Assembly: GCA_905182735.1 (NCBI GenBank)
Contig: CAJJCT010000012.1
Span: 1-64,000, forward strand
Direction: 5' to 3'
Length of the DNA: 64,000 nucleotides
Source of the DNA: Candidatus Marivariicella framensis
GTDB taxonomy: Bacteria > Bacteroidota > Bacteroidia > Flavobacteriales > Flavobacteriaceae
The translations under genes were made by a program, and so were the position numbers. Positions 61,384-64,000 of the stretch are shown here, in pieces. The notes below the pieces were generated by a model that saw nothing but the letters and a program-made list of their open reading frames with translations, was not told the origin of the DNA and did no database searches. Within the stretch, counting starts at the first letter, position 1. The number at the start of each line of letters is the position of its first letter.

Positions 61384-62529
61384 TTAAATGCTTTCTAGAA
61401 TATTAAAAGCTAAAGAAAATCTCAATGTGTTTTCTAATGGACTTCTTACATTTGAAGTAGAGAATAAATAAGATACATTAAAGTTCATTTGATTAATTAA
61501 AAACCCTGTTCCAAAAGTCACATAACGTCTAGCACCTTTTTCTATGCTTTCATTAAAATATCCTGTTCTTAATGAAAAAGCTTCCTGAAAAACGTATTCA
61601 AAACCTAATGCCCATGTAATTTCTTTTAGCTCTTCTTTGAATCCATCAGGAGCATCATTAAAAGATTGCATGATCCCTTTTAAAAACCCTATATCTGGTT
61701 GCTTATATCCTAAAAATTTATTTGAATCATCATAACTAGCTATAGGAGTAGGAACTAATAATTTATTTAATTCTAAATTAAAATTCAAAGTGTTATCATC
61801 ATCAAAAGAAATCTCAAGTCCAGTTCCAAGCTTAAGATTTGTCGGAATGAAATTTTGTTTTCCCCCTACGTCATATTTTAATCTAGGGCCTATATTAGAT
61901 ATGTTAAAACCAGATCTAAAAATTGTATTCATACCATTTATATCAAAAGATTTACTTTGATAAAAACCTGCAATATCAACACCTAAAGAATTTGCTGAAT
62001 TATTATCTGAATCACTGGAAAGTTTTAAATCAGATCTAATATACCTCACAGCGACAGCCATTGAAAAAAACTCACTTAGCTTCAAAGAATATGATAAGTC
62101 AAGAGTTAATTCGTTTGGGCGCTCAACCCCTTGATCTATAATTGATCCAGCAATAACCTGATTAAACTGTACGTCACCCAAACTGAAATACTTAAAACTT
62201 GTAGCCCACGAACTCCTCTCATTAAGTTTTCTGTAATAAGTTACATTTCCTAAAAAAATATCATTTACTAGCTTACTTAGGTAAGGAGTATAACTTATCC
62301 CAAAACCTCCTGATGTTTTTACAAAAGAATATTTAGCAGGGTTCCATTGCTGAGAAAAAGCATCTGAACTAGTTGCTACTCCAACATCTCCCATTCCTGC
62401 TGCTCTTGCGTCTGAGGTTATTAATAAAAAAGGAACCCCCGTAGTAATAACTCTATCTTGAGCATTTATTTTAAAGATAAACATGATCAAGACAGATACT
62501 CCAAAAAATAGAATTTTACTTTTTATCAT
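61384..62529 (-). CDS. porV: Type IX secretion system outer membrane protein PorV (LptO)
   Basis: FadL-like outer-membrane barrel that binds cargo CTDs and delivers them from the SprA translocon to the attachment complex. The signal peptide ends KINAQ and is followed by the highly conserved PorV start DRVITTGVPFLLITSDARAAGMGD, then GVATSSDAFSQQWNPAKYSF and alternating barrel strands. 381 aa matches the family. In many relatives porU and cdd lie beside porV; neither is present here, and gldK diverges instead. Confidence 0.95.
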   Translation of the reverse strand: MIKSKILFFGVSVLIMFIFKINAQDRVITTGVPFLLITSDARAAGMGDVGVATSSDAFSQQWNPAKYSFVKTSGGFGISYTPYLSKLVNDIFLGNVTYYRKLNERSSWATSFKYFSLGDVQFNQVIAGSIIDQGVERPNELTLDLSYSLKLSEFFSMAVAVRYIRSDLKLSSDSDNNSANSLGVDIAGFYQSKSFDINGMNTIFRSGFNISNIGPRLKYDVGGKQNFIPTNLKLGTGLEISFDDDNTLNFNLELNKLLVPTPIASYDDSNKFLGYKQPDIGFLKGIMQSFNDAPDGFKEELKEITWALGFEYVFQEAFSLRTGYFNESIEKGARRYVTFGTGFLINQMNFNVSYLFSTSNVRSPLENTLRFSLAFNILESI

Positions 62530-62563
62530 TTTGCATATTTATAACGAATAGATATCGTTTTTG

Positions 62564-62586
62564 GTATTTTTTTTAAAAAAAAATAC
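62564..62586. repeat. AT-rich perfect inverted repeat between porV and gldK
   Basis: GTAT followed by a T run meets an A run ending in ATAC, a 23-base near-perfect palindrome within the 178-base porV/gldK spacer. A second short inverted repeat, AACGA N7 TCGTT, is at 62543-62559. They could be regulator sites or simply low-complexity sequence. Being upstream of both genes, they are not terminators for either. Confidence 0.5.
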
Positions 62587-62670
62587 TAAAAATTTATTTT
62601 AAACGTTCTAGGATTGAATGTTTTAATGAGTCTGTTATTTAATAAATAACAATGAGAGTGTTAAAATTAT

Positions 62671-62678
62671 TATATTTG
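62671..62678 (+). promoter_or_regulatory. Putative -7 element (TATATTTG) for gldK
   Basis: Exact TAnnTTTG match 29 bases before the gldK ATG, with no TTG at the expected -33 distance. This is the likely promoter of the gldK operon, whose remaining genes lie beyond the window. Confidence 0.5.
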
Positions 62679-62707
62679 TTTAAGTTTTACAAACATAAAG
62701 TATTTAT

Positions 62708-64000
62708 ATGAGCATAAAAATTGTATATCGTTTACCTCTTTTGGTTCTAATATTATTAATAGTTACTGGTTGTGGTAAAAATAATACGTCAAGAGGAACT
62801 GGTTGGGGTATAAATGCAAAGGATAAAGGTTTTCAATATAATACTGACTTTGAAGATCAAGAAACTGGTCCTGGATTAGTATTTATCGAAGGAGGTACTT
62901 TTACAAAAGGCCAAGTTCAAGATGATGTTCTTCATGACTGGAATAATAGTCCATCTCAACAACATGTAATGTCTTTTTACATTGATGAAACTGAGGTTAC
63001 TAATATCATGTATATGGAGTATTTAGACTGGTTAGAAACTGTTTTTCCTCAAACTAATAATATATATAGACAAGTTTACCGTCAAGCCCTTCCTGATACT
63101 CTTGTTTGGAGAAACGCTCTTGGATACGTTGAGGAACTTACCACTAATTATCTTCGCCATCCGGCTTATGCTGAATACCCAGTTGTTGGAGTTACTTGGG
63201 TTCAGGCAGTTCAATATGCAGAGTGGAGAACAGATAGAGTAAATGAATTTTTACTAGAAAGAGAATCATATGTTAAAAAAGATGTTCGTTTTGAAAGTAT
63301 AGATCCAAATAGCACATTTAATACTCAAGCATACTTAAGTAGGCCTGAAACAGCATACGGTTCAAAAATTGATAGCCTTGATGGAGGAGAAATACCCCTT
63401 ATTAATTCTGGGAAAAGGGGTACTACTAAAAAAGATACAACAACAGTAAATGTATATGCTGGCGTAGGCAGTGGGCTTCTTCTACCATCCTATAGACTTC
63501 CAACAGAAACAGAATGGGAGTATGCAGCTTTAGCTTTAGTAGGGGATAGAGAGTATAACAATTACAGAGGTAAGAAAAAATATCCTTGGCAGGGAGAATA
63601 CACAAGATCTCAAGATCGAAAAATGGAAGGTGATCAGTTAGCAAACTTCAAGTTTGGTAAGGGTGATTATGGAGGAATTGCTGGATGGTCAGACGATGGA
63701 GCAGATATAACAATTCAGGTTAAGTCTTATCCTCCAAATGACTTTGGATTATATGATATGGGTGGTAATGTAGCCGAGTGGGTTGCCGACGTTTACAGAC
63801 CTATAATAGATGACGAATACAATGATTTTAATTATTACAGAGGAAACATCTACTATAAGAAAAGAATTGGAGAGGATGGAAAAGCTATTGTTATTGCAAG
63901 GGATGAATTGATTTACGATACTCTACCGAATGGGAGAGTAATACTAAAAAAAATACCAGGACAATTAGATCAATTAGCAATTGATGAGGAAGAAACATTT
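62708..64000 (+). CDS. gldK: Gliding motility / type IX secretion lipoprotein GldK (partial, runs off the window)
   Basis: Outer-membrane lipoprotein that forms the periplasmic GldK-GldN ring of the type IX secretion machine (PorK in Porphyromonas). A lipoprotein signal with lipobox LIVTGC (Cys22) is followed by a formylglycine-generating-enzyme-like fold: GLVFIEGGTFTKG, FYIDETEVTNIMYMEYLDW, YPVVGVTWVQAVQYAEWR, YRLPTETEWEYAAL and DMGGNVAEWVADVYRP. This fold is structural in GldK. The frame is open for 431 codons to the last base of the window and has no stop. gldL, gldM and gldN would be expected just downstream. Confidence 0.95.
   Translation, partial: MSIKIVYRLPLLVLILLIVTGCGKNNTSRGTGWGINAKDKGFQYNTDFEDQETGPGLVFIEGGTFTKGQVQDDVLHDWNNSPSQQHVMSFYIDETEVTNIMYMEYLDWLETVFPQTNNIYRQVYRQALPDTLVWRNALGYVEELTTNYLRHPAYAEYPVVGVTWVQAVQYAEWRTDRVNEFLLERESYVKKDVRFESIDPNSTFNTQAYLSRPETAYGSKIDSLDGGEIPLINSGKRGTTKKDTTTVNVYAGVGSGLLLPSYRLPTETEWEYAALALVGDREYNNYRGKKKYPWQGEYTRSQDRKMEGDQLANFKFGKGDYGGIAGWSDDGADITIQVKSYPPNDFGLYDMGGNVAEWVADVYRPIIDDEYNDFNYYRGNIYYKKRIGEDGKAIVIARDELIYDTLPNGRVILKKIPGQLDQLAIDEEETF

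Noticed and set aside
62564-62586. AT palindrome as a bidirectional terminator
   Set aside because: It lies between two divergent starts, not after any gene, and contains no GC stem.
1-64000. Mobile elements, prophage, CRISPR arrays, toxin-antitoxin pairs, biosynthetic clusters
   Set aside because: None seen. Gene content and order are core flavobacterial throughout, and the single tRNA shows no attached island or repeated 3' end.

Overview
The window is a gene-dense piece of chromosome from an AT-rich (roughly 30% G+C by eye) member of the Bacteroidota, almost certainly a Flavobacteriaceae-type, probably marine, bacterium. The evidence is the set of gliding and type IX secretion genes (porT, porV, gldK, gldB, gldC, tamL), the short RpoD without region 1.1, the long-tailed FtsZ ending in NSFLHDNVD, and repeated TAnnTTTG promoter elements, which are the Bacteroidota -7 consensus. 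There is no sign of prophage, insertion sequences, CRISPR or genomic islands. Nearly all of it is conserved core genome, tightly packed, with no intergenic stretch over about 210 bases.

Layout. 1-6606: rlmB-rarA, facing the trkA-trkH potassium uptake pair, then porT facing a TrmH-type methyltransferase. 6643-15363: tamL, fbaA, accD, rpsO, pnp, rpoD, rpe, i.e. outer-membrane assembly, glycolysis, fatty acid synthesis, RNA and transcription housekeeping. 15410-16102: a small TMEM164/YwaF-type membrane protein. 16308-32183 (minus strand): a complete flavobacterial division and cell wall (dcw) cluster, mraZ-rsmH-ftsL-ftsI-murE-mraY-murD-ftsW-murG-murC-ftsQ-ftsA-ftsZ, followed by a YqeY-like gene and a tRNA-Arg. 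32349-35886: alpha/beta hydrolase, engB, gldC-gldB, nadE. 35881-47185 (minus): dnaG, polyprenyl synthase, rlmN, queA, aroA, a MazG-like gene, a YjjG-like phosphatase, two degenerate cell-envelope enzymes, obgE and adk. 47276-50937: purK, purE, M3 peptidase. 50915-57438: a UbiA-like membrane protein, gcvP, a FabH-like synthase and mlaE-mlaF. 57433-62529 (minus): SprT-like, SDR, pdhC, pdhA, porV. 62708-end: gldK, cut by the window edge.

How the genes work together. The dcw cluster makes lipid II and builds the divisome. tamL, mlaEF, porT, porV, gldB, gldC and gldK build the outer membrane, the type IX secretion machine and gliding. pdhA/pdhC, gcvP, accD and the FabH-like gene feed acetyl-CoA, one-carbon units and fatty acids. 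adk, purK and purE serve nucleotide supply.

What deserves a second look. (1) Two adjacent genes (43334-45594) resemble an Mpl-like Mur ligase and a polysaccharide deacetylase. Both have open frames but have lost catalytic signatures, and the Mur ligase also lacks its whole C-terminal domain. (2) Three 10-base direct repeats sit just upstream of the mraZ -7 box, with the spacing expected of a MraZ operator. (3) gldB and nadE are served by promoter boxes only 2 bases apart on opposite strands. (4) DnaG and AccD both lack their classical zinc ligands. (5) All six convergent gene-gene junctions are spaced by 2 bases or less, or overlap, with no room for a terminator. I saw no wholly new multi-gene system. 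The degenerate pair is the closest candidate.
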